Positions 54,052-62,466 of a stretch of DNA of 64,000 nt are shown piece by piece. Within the stretch, counting starts at the first letter, position 1. Each line of letters begins with the position of its first letter. The translations under genes were made by a program, and so were the position numbers. This DNA is from Candidatus Opimibacter skivensis. Its GTDB lineage: Bacteria > Bacteroidota > Bacteroidia > Chitinophagales > Saprospiraceae. The notes beneath the pieces were generated by a model. That model ran no database searches and was not told where the DNA came from. It worked only from the letters and a program-made list of their open reading frames with translations. The stretch lies in NCBI GenBank assembly GCA_016721905.1, contig JADKHH010000037.1, forward strand, positions 1 through 64,000, given 5' to 3'.

Positions 54052-55074
54052 CTATAATTTCCAACCAACGGAAATACCATACACGTAGTCCATTTCATTT
54101 CCTGCGATCGCGGGTCTGTTGTCATAGTTGAGCGTGAGGTTAAACTTGACATAAAAATCACTGACAAACTCATACCGCGTATCCACTTTGAAATCTGAAC
54201 GAAACCTACCGGACTCTGTCAGACTCGGATAGAGGTAAAGCGTTGAAAGGAGACTGAGGTCACCTGTATCAAATAGGTTTAACTCCGTTCCACCATATAC
54301 TTCCGCACTGCTACGAGAAGCCGTTCCATTGGTAAAACTTTCTTTGTTAAGCGAAAGACCTCCACCGACTCCCCAATAGGAATGATTGGAATGTATCAGG
54401 AAATTTCCTGCTCCAAGTTTGCCAGTGTAACGCGCTTTGAGCGCTTGTTCGGTGTTGGATAGGTAATTGATATCTGTCATCAGATACCAATCGTGCTGTA
54501 GGTAGAATTTATAATTAATCCCGCCCTCATTACGTCTTGTAGGAGCTATACTATCCTGTGCAGACCGGAAGACATTAAAAAAGAGATCCGTAGACCATGT
54601 ATCCCCAAGGTATCCGGCCCCGATCTGGGCAGTTCCTTGTTGTATGTGATTAGCCCTTGTAAAACTGAAGCCAAGATCAATACTGGCATTGACCCTGCTC
54701 CAGAACTCAGACTCCAGGCCGATGAGATTTACTAATTCTTCTCTGGAAGTTGTTGTTGTCAAACCATCCTCCAATTGCAGGACGATATCTCCTGTGGCAT
54801 TGGTATGCAAAGTTGTGTTAATCCGTCGACCATCCTGGAGCGTGACGAGAAAACGGGTTGTGGAATAGACTTCCTTGATTTCAATCCACTTGACATTAAA
54901 GTCCTTGTCGGAGTATGGCGTCTCTATAAAGAGTATGCCTTTGTCCATCGATTTTATTTCGCCGACCATGATGTCTCCGTTGTTCATGACGAGGGAGTCC
55001 TTCTGTCCGTTGGCGGCAAAAAATGACAAGCATACAAATGCTATCAGAATGCAGTGTTTGAAAAACATTTTCAT
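54052..55074 (-). CDS. DUF481/YdiY-like outer membrane protein
   Basis: After a signal peptide (MFFKHCILIAFVCLSFFAANGQ) comes a small beta-domain of about 110 residues (DSLVMNNGDIMVGEIKSMDKGILFIET) and then a DUF481-type barrel (SRVNASIDLGFSFTRANHIQQGTAQIGAGYLGDTW ... GNEMDYVYGISVGWKL). Such proteins are acid- or salt-induced outer membrane proteins in enterics; the function here is unknown. The start at 55074 (MKMFFKHC) is preferred over the longer frame to 55143 because it opens the signal peptide. Confidence 0.8.
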   Translation of the reverse strand: MKMFFKHCILIAFVCLSFFAANGQKDSLVMNNGDIMVGEIKSMDKGILFIETPYSDKDFNVKWIEIKEVYSTTRFLVTLQDGRRINTTLHTNATGDIVLQLEDGLTTTTSREELVNLIGLESEFWSRVNASIDLGFSFTRANHIQQGTAQIGAGYLGDTWSTDLFFNVFRSAQDSIAPTRRNEGGINYKFYLQHDWYLMTDINYLSNTEQALKARYTGKLGAGNFLIHSNHSYWGVGGGLSLNKESFTNGTASRSSAEVYGGTELNLFDTGDLSLLSTLYLYPSLTESGRFRSDFKVDTRYEFVSDFYVKFNLTLNYDNRPAIAGNEMDYVYGISVGWKL

Positions 55075-55156
55075 AATCAACTCAATCATTAGCTGACTCA
55101 TCTTATTGTAATCGAAATTTCTAATCAGTTCTTTGGAAACCAATATTCGTATAAAA

Positions 55157-55189
55157 AAAGCTCCACACCATCTGCAGGTGTGGAGCTTT
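55157..55189 (-). terminator. Intrinsic terminator after the OmpA/TSP3 gene
   Basis: On the minus strand AAAGCTCCACACC pairs with GGTGTGGAGCTTT around a 7-nt loop and is followed by a T run. It is 48 nt downstream of the OmpA-family stop codon. Confidence 0.88.
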
Positions 55190-55237
55190 CAATGATCTTT
55201 ATTCTTTAATCACCTTTCGGATGAAAAGAATATTGTT

Positions 55238-56728
55238 TTATTGTCTTACATCAAAAGCAACCCTACGATTCTGAGCTCTTCCTTCTGAAGTTTTATTATC
55301 TGCCATCGGCATGGTCTCTCCAAATCCTACAGCCGTGATACGGGATGAGGCTACACCATTCTTCACCAATTCAGCCATGACTGCATTAGCTCTGTTCTGA
55401 CTTAGTTTCATGTTAGATTCATCTTTTCCGACATCATCTGTGTGGCCACGAACTTCCACTTTAAGGTTTTTGAAATCCTCGCTGTTCAGCAGTTTGGCTC
55501 CTTCCTTGATCATTGTTTTTGAAGCAGCGGTCAGCGTAGCACTTCCAGTGACAAACTGAATGCGTTGGGTATTGAATTTCGCATTTTCAATCTTTGGACA
55601 TCCGCCATTATCAACAGGGCCTTTGATATCCGGACACTTGTCATCAGGATCGAGTACACCATCCATATCTCTGTCCGGAATCGGGCAGCCATTATAAGCG
55701 GCGACACCTGCTTGTGTAGGACATTTGTCGTTGTCATCTGTGATACCATCACCATCTGTATCGGCACAGCCGTTATATTTCGCTATACCTGCCTGGTTTG
55801 GACACTTATCCACTTCATCGTTGATACCATCACCATCTGTGTCCGGAATCGGGCATCCATTGTATTTAGCTAAACCCGCAACCTTCACACATTTGTCAAC
55901 CTCATCATTGATGCCGTCATTATCAGTATCAGGAATTGGGCAACCTTCGTATTTAGCTAAACCAGCTACCGTCACACATTTATCCACTTCGTCGTTAAAT
56001 CCATCATGGTCCGTATCCGGGATCGGGCAACCAGCATATCGTTCAAAGCCAGCCTCTGCAGGGCAGCTGTCACTCTTATCTGGAATACCATCTGCATCCG
56101 TATCTGCCGGAATAAACTTGCCAAACAATCTGAGTTTGACACCTACCTGAAAGTTATCATTCTTAAATTCAGTCTCAGCATCCGGAACTTCCCTATTGTC
56201 CATGTTATCCAGCCCATACATGTAGCGACCGAAGATAACTGCCCTACCGTGAGGGAATATTTCAATGCCTCCGTTCACAGCAAAACTTGGACTGGTGAAA
56301 TCACCGCTTTCGGTAGTGCCGATTTTATCTTCAGCATCCATCACCAGATCCAGCTGTGGTCCTGCTGTGATAGCTAGTGCTTTTCCAAGGTGTAGTTTCA
56401 AGGAAAGGGGAATGGAGATATAACTGATATTACCATTGCCCAGCAATGCAGCTGGATATTCAGCCCGATAGGTATAGTAGGAGTACATGACTTGTGGCTC
56501 CACGGAAAGACACTTGCCCAAAGGGAGGTTTACCCAACCTCCTGCCGACCAGCCGACCTTAGCATCATAGCTGATATTTGCCGGGTTTTGTCCGTCCAAC
56601 CTGAACTTGCTGAAATTCATAGCACCCAATACGCCTCCGGAAACCGTGTACCGGTCATGGGCGGTTTTTTGAGCATAAGAGGTCACAGCAATAGTCAACA
56701 TCAAAAGATGAAGAATAAATTTTTTCAT
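55238..56728 (-). CDS. OmpA-family protein with thrombospondin type 3 repeats
   Basis: The protein has four parts: a signal peptide (MKKFILHLLMLTIAVTSYAQ), an N-terminal eight-stranded-like barrel (to about residue 205), six Ca-binding TSP3 repeats (about 213-385, pattern DTDxDGINDEVDKC...AKYxGCPIP), and an OmpA peptidoglycan-binding domain (VTGSATLTAASKTMIKEGAKLL, VRGHTDDVGKDESNMKLSQNRANAVM, GFGETMPMADN, GRAQNRRVAF). It links the outer membrane to the cell wall. The start at 56728 is chosen because it begins the signal peptide. The repeats are near-identical at the DNA level, a possible site of copy-number change. Confidence 0.93.
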   Translation of the reverse strand: MKKFILHLLMLTIAVTSYAQKTAHDRYTVSGGVLGAMNFSKFRLDGQNPANISYDAKVGWSAGGWVNLPLGKCLSVEPQVMYSYYTYRAEYPAALLGNGNISYISIPLSLKLHLGKALAITAGPQLDLVMDAEDKIGTTESGDFTSPSFAVNGGIEIFPHGRAVIFGRYMYGLDNMDNREVPDAETEFKNDNFQVGVKLRLFGKFIPADTDADGIPDKSDSCPAEAGFERYAGCPIPDTDHDGFNDEVDKCVTVAGLAKYEGCPIPDTDNDGINDEVDKCVKVAGLAKYNGCPIPDTDGDGINDEVDKCPNQAGIAKYNGCADTDGDGITDDNDKCPTQAGVAAYNGCPIPDRDMDGVLDPDDKCPDIKGPVDNGGCPKIENAKFNTQRIQFVTGSATLTAASKTMIKEGAKLLNSEDFKNLKVEVRGHTDDVGKDESNMKLSQNRANAVMAELVKNGVASSRITAVGFGETMPMADNKTSEGRAQNRRVAFDVRQ

Positions 56729-57147
56729 GAGTATTGTATTTATGGTTTGCAAACTAAAGATTAAGCCGGTTTCGGCTTTTGTTTTGAAATTCAGTCACAA
56801 TTTATCGGTATTATTTAGGATACACTAATATATGCTGATACTTTTTTGAGCCAGAGGTACGTGTTTGAACTATCATCAGCCAGAGATGAGGGACCAAAAG
56901 GATTCAGCTTGGTCATCTCTCTCTTTGTTGAGCGTGCAATAATCAAAAAAGCTCAGCCTCCTTCACATAAATGATGACAGAAGCCGGTCTCGAAGACTGT
57001 AGTAATTTGTCTACAACTTAGACTGCCTATAATAAGTGCAATGGCAGCAGGTCATTCTCAGGGATAACAAAACCCCCTTTTAACGTATATTCAAGTTTAT
57101 TCTGACCTAAATAAACTTTACCTTTACATCCTTAAACTGAAATCCAA
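56729..57147. other. 419-nt divergent intergenic region
   Basis: The region lies between the OmpA/TSP3 gene (minus) and a barrel gene (plus). One bulged hairpin pairs AGAGAT...GACCAA with TTGGTC...ATCTCT (about 56883-56939). TTAGTTTG on the minus strand (56749-56756) is a partial -7 match for the OmpA gene. No gene or tandem array was seen. Confidence 0.5.
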
Positions 57148-57765
57148 ATGAAATCATTTCTTCTTTGTACTGCATTCCTTGCAGTCACTTTAAGCGCAGC
57201 AGCACAGACATCATCTGTTACGCTGTTAACTTTTGCAGGGTATACCTTTGCCGACAAGTTTCAGACCTATTATGGATATGGCAAGATCCAGGATGCCTTT
57301 CAGTGGGGAGCAGGTCTTGAGTTTGGCATCCAGCCAGGTGCCGCGATGGAATTGATATATCTCCGCTCAGATCCGGAAGCCTATTACGATGAAAGTTTCA
57401 GCCAGCAACTGAGTGGTAAAATCGGCATCAATTATATCATGCTAGGTGCTACCCGGTATGCACCTGTCAATGAAACGGTCAGTGCATTCGGAACATTCGA
57501 TATGGGCGTTGGATTTACATCCAATATTGCGGAAACCCTGTATTCCAGTAATGTTACAAAATTTGCCATCGGCGGTCGTCTTGGTTTAAAAGTAGCTCCG
57601 AATGACAAGGTGAGCCTTAGGATTCATGCACAGATTCTTTCACCGGTGCAATGGATCGGTGGTGGTGCTTATTTTGGTACAGGAGGTAGCGGGGCAAGCG
57701 TTTCTACCGGATCTACGATCTGGCAGTTCAACCTGGGAGGTAGTTTAAATTACCGTATCAAATAA
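57148..57765 (+). CDS. Outer membrane beta-barrel protein
   Basis: This 205-residue protein has a signal peptide (MKSFLLCTAFLAVTLSAAAQ) and barrel-like strands (WGAGLEFGIQPGAAMELIYLRSD, GKIGINYIMLGATRYAP, SAFGTFDMGVGFTSNI, FNLGGSLNYRIK). It is comparable to small porin-like barrels in which many strands carry Gly/Tyr/Phe. No family name can be given. The long palindrome at 57806 terminates it. Confidence 0.75.
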   Translation: MKSFLLCTAFLAVTLSAAAQTSSVTLLTFAGYTFADKFQTYYGYGKIQDAFQWGAGLEFGIQPGAAMELIYLRSDPEAYYDESFSQQLSGKIGINYIMLGATRYAPVNETVSAFGTFDMGVGFTSNIAETLYSSNVTKFAIGGRLGLKVAPNDKVSLRIHAQILSPVQWIGGGAYFGTGGSGASVSTGSTIWQFNLGGSLNYRIK

Positions 57766-57805
57766 CACAAAGCCTTTACTGATCTTTGCTGTTGAAGTAA
57801 AGTTC

Positions 57806-57871
57806 ATAAAAAGAAAAGGGCCAGGCATGGGTTCAAAATATTGAACCCATGCCTGGCCCTTTTCTTTTTAT
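57806..57871. terminator. 31-bp-arm palindrome, probable bidirectional terminator
   Basis: The arms 57806-57836 and 57841-57871 are exact reverse complements around the loop AATA. The design matches the palindrome at 4771-4828: an A-rich outer left arm, a GC-rich middle and a GGGTTCAA core. It lies between convergent genes (barrel protein and YqhA-like protein). Confidence 0.85.
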
Positions 57872-57880
57872 ACCTGATGA

Positions 57881-58339
57881 CTAATGAGAATCCTTAATAA
57901 ACTTAGCGGAGACGGCAAGGATGAGAATGCATGCCGGAAATATCAAAGTAGTCCAGTCAAGCACTTCCTGCTGTGAAATGGTGACTGCGGCAGGAGCCCA
58001 TGCCACAAAAAGCGCGACGAGGATAGCGGATACTAATAGTGATTTCAATTGATGGAACTCCGTGATCTTTAACCAAGGCAGCTCATAATTCTTTAAAAAA
58101 GTGGATTCTGACAAGAACAACCTGGATAAGCCTACCGAAAAAATAATGAAGACAAAACCAAACAAGAACCGGTCAAGGGATTCGACCAGGATGATCCCCG
58201 GATGTTTTTCCCAATGGCCATGCACGATATCAATATAAGCCAATACACTATGATAAATGCCCAATCCGAAAAAGACCATGGCATTGATGAAGGTGAAAAA
58301 TACGACGAGGAGGATGGAGATGTGGAGTAATCGCTGCAT
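57881..58339 (-). CDS. YqhA/UPF0114-family membrane protein
   Basis: This 152-residue protein has about four hydrophobic helices and the family pattern ESLDRFLFGFVFIIFSVGLSRLFLSE, followed by LPWLKITEFHQLKSLLVSAILVALFV. UPF0114 proteins are small inner-membrane proteins of unknown function. It lies 48 nt downstream of another small membrane protein gene on the same strand. Confidence 0.78.
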   Translation of the reverse strand: MQRLLHISILLVVFFTFINAMVFFGLGIYHSVLAYIDIVHGHWEKHPGIILVESLDRFLFGFVFIIFSVGLSRLFLSESTFLKNYELPWLKITEFHQLKSLLVSAILVALFVAWAPAAVTISQQEVLDWTTLIFPACILILAVSAKFIKDSH

Positions 58340-58387
58340 AAGTGAACAACAAGATATTAATTTGAACTCACTGGAAAAATGAAAACT

Positions 58388-58753
58388 TTATTTCTTTACC
58401 AAAACAGCCATACACCACATGGCCATCACGAAGTGTATGATAGTAACAGGCCACAAGCCAATCGCGGTCATCTGCAATCCCAGGATAGCATAAAGCAGAA
58501 TCAGCGTGCCTGCCACATTATAGAATAAAACAGACTTTACGATAGCCAAAGCGGATGCACCACTATTTCTGAGCAACCAACAGACCATACCTATTGAAAT
58601 CAAGGCTGCACCAGTGATCCCACTGATGACATGCAGGCGGTCATCATCAAATGGAATTCCTAACAACATCGGGACGATTGTGGAGGGTATGGCAATCAGG
58701 GCTATCCCGGTCAGACACTCAAAGACAGCCGTAATGGAGAGTAGTGTTTTCAT
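58388..58753 (-). CDS. Small four-helix membrane protein, unknown
   Basis: This 121-residue protein is almost entirely hydrophobic, with four likely membrane helices (SITAVFECLTGIALIAI, VISGITGAALISIGMVCWLL, SVLFYNVAGTLILLYAILGL, PVTIIHFVMAMWCMAVL). No family is recognised. It is probably co-transcribed with the YqhA-like gene. Confidence 0.65.
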   Translation of the reverse strand: MKTLLSITAVFECLTGIALIAIPSTIVPMLLGIPFDDDRLHVISGITGAALISIGMVCWLLRNSGASALAIVKSVLFYNVAGTLILLYAILGLQMTAIGLWPVTIIHFVMAMWCMAVLVKK

Positions 58754-59148
58754 CTTTTCAATTTTCGGTTTCGTGTGTAAGTATACGAAAAGCTGCAGTA
58801 AGGAAATCGCATTTCGTGCGTAAGCAAACGAAATGCCGCTGGCTTGGTGTCCTCACCACCAGCGAACGGGTACCAAGGCTAGAGGACCATCTGTTGGTTG
58901 TTGGTGAGGACACCAACAACGGCTGCGCGCTTTTGTGCACATAAAGCAATAACGAAATATTTCTTCTCACGGTCTCACATGTGCCGCTGGCCGGGTGTTC
59001 ACACCACCAGCATACGGATACCAGGCCAAAGAACCAAATTGAGATTTCCGTTGGTCGTTGGTGAGGACACTAACAACGGCATTCCGGCGGGTATTACGTT
59101 GGTCATTGGTGAGGACACCAATGACCAACGGCCTCGTTTTTAGTCCGT
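58754..59148. other. 395-nt non-coding region with five REP-like hairpins
   Basis: No gene is seen. It holds a cluster of hairpins built on GGTG-AGGA-CACC, at least five copies in both orientations, interspersed with ACGAAAT words and GCTGG...CCAGC flanks. It lies between the small membrane protein gene (start 58753) and the arylsulfatase (end 59149), both on the minus strand. Confidence 0.75.
58840..59129. repeat. Cluster of AGGA-loop palindromes
   Basis: The copies are GGTG-TCCT-CACC (58846-58857, reverse), GTTGTTGGTG-AGGA-CACCAACAAC (58897-58920), a diverged reverse copy with GGGTGTTCACACC near 58993-59005, GTCGTTGGTG-AGGA-CACTAACAAC (59055-59078), and a 14-bp stem GGTCATTGGTG-AGGA-CACCAATGACC extended by GTT/AAC (59098-59129). 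The loop is constant while the stem changes in pairs. Confidence 0.8.
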
Positions 59149-61518
59149 TTATTTCCCGGGAGGGACTTCCACTTTCACTTGCTGAATTTTACCTGTGAAG
59201 GCATTGTCCCCTTCTTTGTAGTCATTTGACACATTGGTCTCTCCATCCATACCTACATCCACACCCTCGTCGGCTGAAAATACAAAGGGTTGTGTCTTTG
59301 GAATTTTTCCTTCACCAACCTTTTTATCATCTACATAAAGGATTGAAGTTCCACCGGCGCCAGGCTTGCCTCCGTCAAAGACAAATTCATACTTGAGTAT
59401 GTGGGCACCGGGACTTACCGCCGTTGAGCTTGTAACTCTTGTGTTTTCTACACCGAAATAATTATACTCATGTTGCAACTTACCGTTTTTCATATACAAC
59501 GTCCATCCGCCAAACTTACCAGCTTGTGCGATTATCACTCCATTGGCACCGGCTTTGGGGATTTCTACGTCTGCGGTGATTGTATAGTTGGTGTTTTTAA
59601 CATTGATGAATGCATTTTCGGCTATGCCCACCATGCCTTCATATACAGTAAGTGTCTTGCGTGGACCCAACAAATCCGGTCTGCCTGCAATCGCTGGATT
59701 AAATCGTTCGGATCTGCGATCGTCAATTGGAAAGACGTGATTTTTAATCGCTTCCTGCTTAAAGACTTCCTGCAATTCTTTTAATTTTTCCGGATTGGTT
59801 TCAGCCAGATTATTCGCTTCTGAAAAATCTTCATCAATATTGTACAACTCCCATACATCTTCTTCGAGCGGAGGAGCTGAACCCAAAATCCAGGGAATAG
59901 AGTGACGTGTGCAAGCCACCCATCCATTATGATAAATACCCCGGTTTCCAAACATTTCAAAGTACTGGGTGGTCCTGCGATCCTTAGCTGTTGCATCATC
60001 TATTGTGTAAAGCATGGAGACGCCATCCATCGGATATTGGGTTACTCCATTTACCATTTTAGGCTCAGGCAGACCGGCTGCCTCTAGCACTGTAGGAGCT
60101 ACATCAATCACGTGATGAAACTGTGAGCGTACTTCTCCATTTCCTTTGAAACGATCTGGCCAATGGAGCACCATTCCATTACGCGTCCCGCCAAAATGGG
60201 ATGCAACCTGCTTGGCCCATTGAAATGGCGTATTCCCTGCATGTGCCCATCCAATGGCGAAATGTGGAAATGTGTTAGGACTACCCCAGTCTTCAATATG
60301 ATTCATCATCTGGGAGGCATCGCCTGGAATTCCGTTTAAGGCCATCATTTCATTATAGGTGCCTTGCGGACCACCTTCTGCGCTGGAACCATTATCGCCA
60401 ACGATATAAAAGAATATGGTGTTGTCCAATTCACCCATTTTCTCAAGGGCTGTTACAAGCCTGCCTACCTCATGATCCGTGTGCTCAGCAAAACCGGCAA
60501 ATACTTCCATCTGTCGGCTAAATAATTTTTTAGCCTCTGCAGACTGGGCATCCCATGCAGGAATCTCTTTAGGTCGCTCTGTAAGTTTAGCAGATGCAGG
60601 AATGATCCCCATTTGCTGCTGACGTGCATAGGTTTCTTCTCTTAACTTATCCCATCCGCCGTCAAATTTTCCTTTGTATTTATCAGCCCATTCCTTTGGT
60701 GCATGATGAGGGGCATGTGTTGCACCTGTAGCGAAATAAACATAGAATGGTTTGTCCGGTGTCAATGATTGTTGTGCTTGCATCCAGTTGACCGCATGGT
60801 CCGTCATATCCACTGTAAAATGATAATTGGGATCTGCCTCATGTTCCACACGTGTCACTCCATCATAGATCGCAGGTGACCATTGATTTGTTTCTCCCCC
60901 GATAAATCCATAGAACTTATCAAAGCCGGAGCCTGTAGGCCAGCGATCAAAAGGACCTGAAACGGAAACCTCCCATGGTGGTGTCTCGTGATATTTTCCA
61001 AAAGCAGCTGTGCTATAACCATTCATTCGGAGGATTTGTGCCAGAGGAGTTACGCTGTTTGGCCTGATACCTGTGTTGCCAGGAAATCCTGTTGCGAGCT
61101 CCATGATGGCCCCGGCATTATTGATATGGTGATTCCTACCTGTCAACAGGGCGACACGTGTCGGCGAACAGAGCGCTGTTGTATGGAACCTGTTATACTT
61201 TAGACCATTTGCCGCAAGTTTTTCCAGGGTAGGCATGTTGATGGGACCTCCGAAAGCGCTTGAGTGCCCGAAGCCAATATCATCAATCAGTACGATGACT
61301 ACGTTAGGAGCCTTTTCAGGAGCTTTTACTTCAAAACGGGCTGGGGCCTTTGCATTTCGTGCATCCAACTCTGATTCGGCTGGATAGGTCGGTTCTTTAA
61401 TGGGTAGAACGGTGCGATCAAGCCCAGTATCAACCGTACTGCTGGTAGATTCTTTTTCCTCGGATGGCTTACAGCCCAGGAAAGATAAAAAGATGAATGC
61501 GCAAATTAATTTCTTCAT
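59149..61518 (-). CDS. Arylsulfatase lipoprotein
   Basis: This 789-residue sulfatase removes sulfate esters. The sulfatase signature CSPTRVALLTGR carries Cys117, which must be converted to formylglycine; VVIVLIDDIGFGHS gives the metal Asp79/Asp80, and GDNGSSAEGG and FGGTRNGMVLHWP follow. The last 160 residues form a beta-sandwich (LamG-like) domain of the kind seen in long arylsulfatases. A lipobox LSFLGC (Cys16) anchors it. No formylglycine-generating enzyme gene is in the window. It is downstream of a barrel gene and a BamA-like gene on the same strand and has its own -7 box. Confidence 0.92.
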   Translation of the reverse strand: MKKLICAFIFLSFLGCKPSEEKESTSSTVDTGLDRTVLPIKEPTYPAESELDARNAKAPARFEVKAPEKAPNVVIVLIDDIGFGHSSAFGGPINMPTLEKLAANGLKYNRFHTTALCSPTRVALLTGRNHHINNAGAIMELATGFPGNTGIRPNSVTPLAQILRMNGYSTAAFGKYHETPPWEVSVSGPFDRWPTGSGFDKFYGFIGGETNQWSPAIYDGVTRVEHEADPNYHFTVDMTDHAVNWMQAQQSLTPDKPFYVYFATGATHAPHHAPKEWADKYKGKFDGGWDKLREETYARQQQMGIIPASAKLTERPKEIPAWDAQSAEAKKLFSRQMEVFAGFAEHTDHEVGRLVTALEKMGELDNTIFFYIVGDNGSSAEGGPQGTYNEMMALNGIPGDASQMMNHIEDWGSPNTFPHFAIGWAHAGNTPFQWAKQVASHFGGTRNGMVLHWPDRFKGNGEVRSQFHHVIDVAPTVLEAAGLPEPKMVNGVTQYPMDGVSMLYTIDDATAKDRRTTQYFEMFGNRGIYHNGWVACTRHSIPWILGSAPPLEEDVWELYNIDEDFSEANNLAETNPEKLKELQEVFKQEAIKNHVFPIDDRRSERFNPAIAGRPDLLGPRKTLTVYEGMVGIAENAFINVKNTNYTITADVEIPKAGANGVIIAQAGKFGGWTLYMKNGKLQHEYNYFGVENTRVTSSTAVSPGAHILKYEFVFDGGKPGAGGTSILYVDDKKVGEGKIPKTQPFVFSADEGVDVGMDGETNVSNDYKEGDNAFTGKIQQVKVEVPPGK

Positions 61519-61540
61519 GATTTTGGTGGTGGTTTAAATT

Positions 61541-61548
61541 CAAAAATA
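61541..61548 (-). promoter_or_regulatory. -7 box TATTTTTG of the arylsulfatase gene
   Basis: On the minus strand TATTTTTG matches TAnnTTTG and ends 22 nt before the ATG at 61518, predicting a short leader. It is read as CAAAAATA on the plus strand. Confidence 0.4.
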
Positions 61549-61652
61549 AAATGGTGTGAAAATTACATCTTTACCGATTAGGGTATAATCCATTGTATTG
61601 TTTTGTCCAGATATAGCAGATTCTGTTGATTAATTACAAATATAAGAAACCA

Positions 61653-62408
61653 TCAAAAATTAAAGCCAAGGCGTACCACCCAGCCATACGTATCTATGTC
61701 GTATAGAAACCTGTCCACACCTTCACCTTTGTCATAATCAATCCCGATGTATCGATAGCCAATCGTGGTCTGAAACAACTCTGAAAACCGGTAGCCGACA
61801 TTAGCTTGTAGTTGCCAGGTAAAATCAGATCCAATCCCAAATCCGCCCACATCCGCACGCAATTGTGCCAACCATTTTTCTTTAATTACATGATTGGACC
61901 GAACGATAATGATAGGGTCGAACCAGGTCTTAGAAGCTTCTCCGCTCCTTGGCTCGTTAATGGTTTCGAGATCCAGTGCAACATTGAGACTAACAAGGCG
62001 TCCTCCCAAACCCGCATCAAGCCATGGTGTAATCTTTTTCAATCCGGCCACCTCCCATGCCAATTGTTTCATGGTCAATTCTCCAGAAGTGATAATCACG
62101 CCTGGTATTACATCCTGTCCCAGGTTCATAAACAATAGGTCTGTGGTGATAGCCCAATCATCATCTGTGGCTTCAAAATAGAGCATGGCTCCAATCTTCA
62201 GATGGCCCAGTATGTCACCAACACTGGCATCCACTTCAGCCTCAGGCAGATTACGTACAGTGGTTTCTCCTTTCATGTTTGGAAACATCATATACAATTC
62301 ACCCAGGTAATGCCACTTCTGAGTAGAATCATCCTGTGCATAGGATTGCCCCGGCATAAGCACTGTAAAAAAAACACACAACGTGAAAAATACTACCAAC
62401 TTATTCAT
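61653..62408 (-). CDS. Outer membrane beta-barrel protein
   Basis: This 251-residue protein has a signal peptide (MNKLVVFFTLCVFFTVLMPGQSYAQ) and strands such as WHYLGELYMMFPNMKGETTV, GDILGHLKIGAMLYFEATDDDWAI, DFTWQLQANVGYRFSELFQTTIGYRYIGIDYD and an aromatic C-terminus (VVRLGFNF). It looks like a medium-sized barrel, but no substrate is known. It sits between the arylsulfatase and the surface antigen gene on the same strand. Confidence 0.78.
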   Translation of the reverse strand: MNKLVVFFTLCVFFTVLMPGQSYAQDDSTQKWHYLGELYMMFPNMKGETTVRNLPEAEVDASVGDILGHLKIGAMLYFEATDDDWAITTDLLFMNLGQDVIPGVIITSGELTMKQLAWEVAGLKKITPWLDAGLGGRLVSLNVALDLETINEPRSGEASKTWFDPIIIVRSNHVIKEKWLAQLRADVGGFGIGSDFTWQLQANVGYRFSELFQTTIGYRYIGIDYDKGEGVDRFLYDIDTYGWVVRLGFNF

Positions 62409-62466
62409 GATTCAATACTTTAAGGATTTTCAATTAATACTCCGTTACCTATTCAACCGACTTTCA

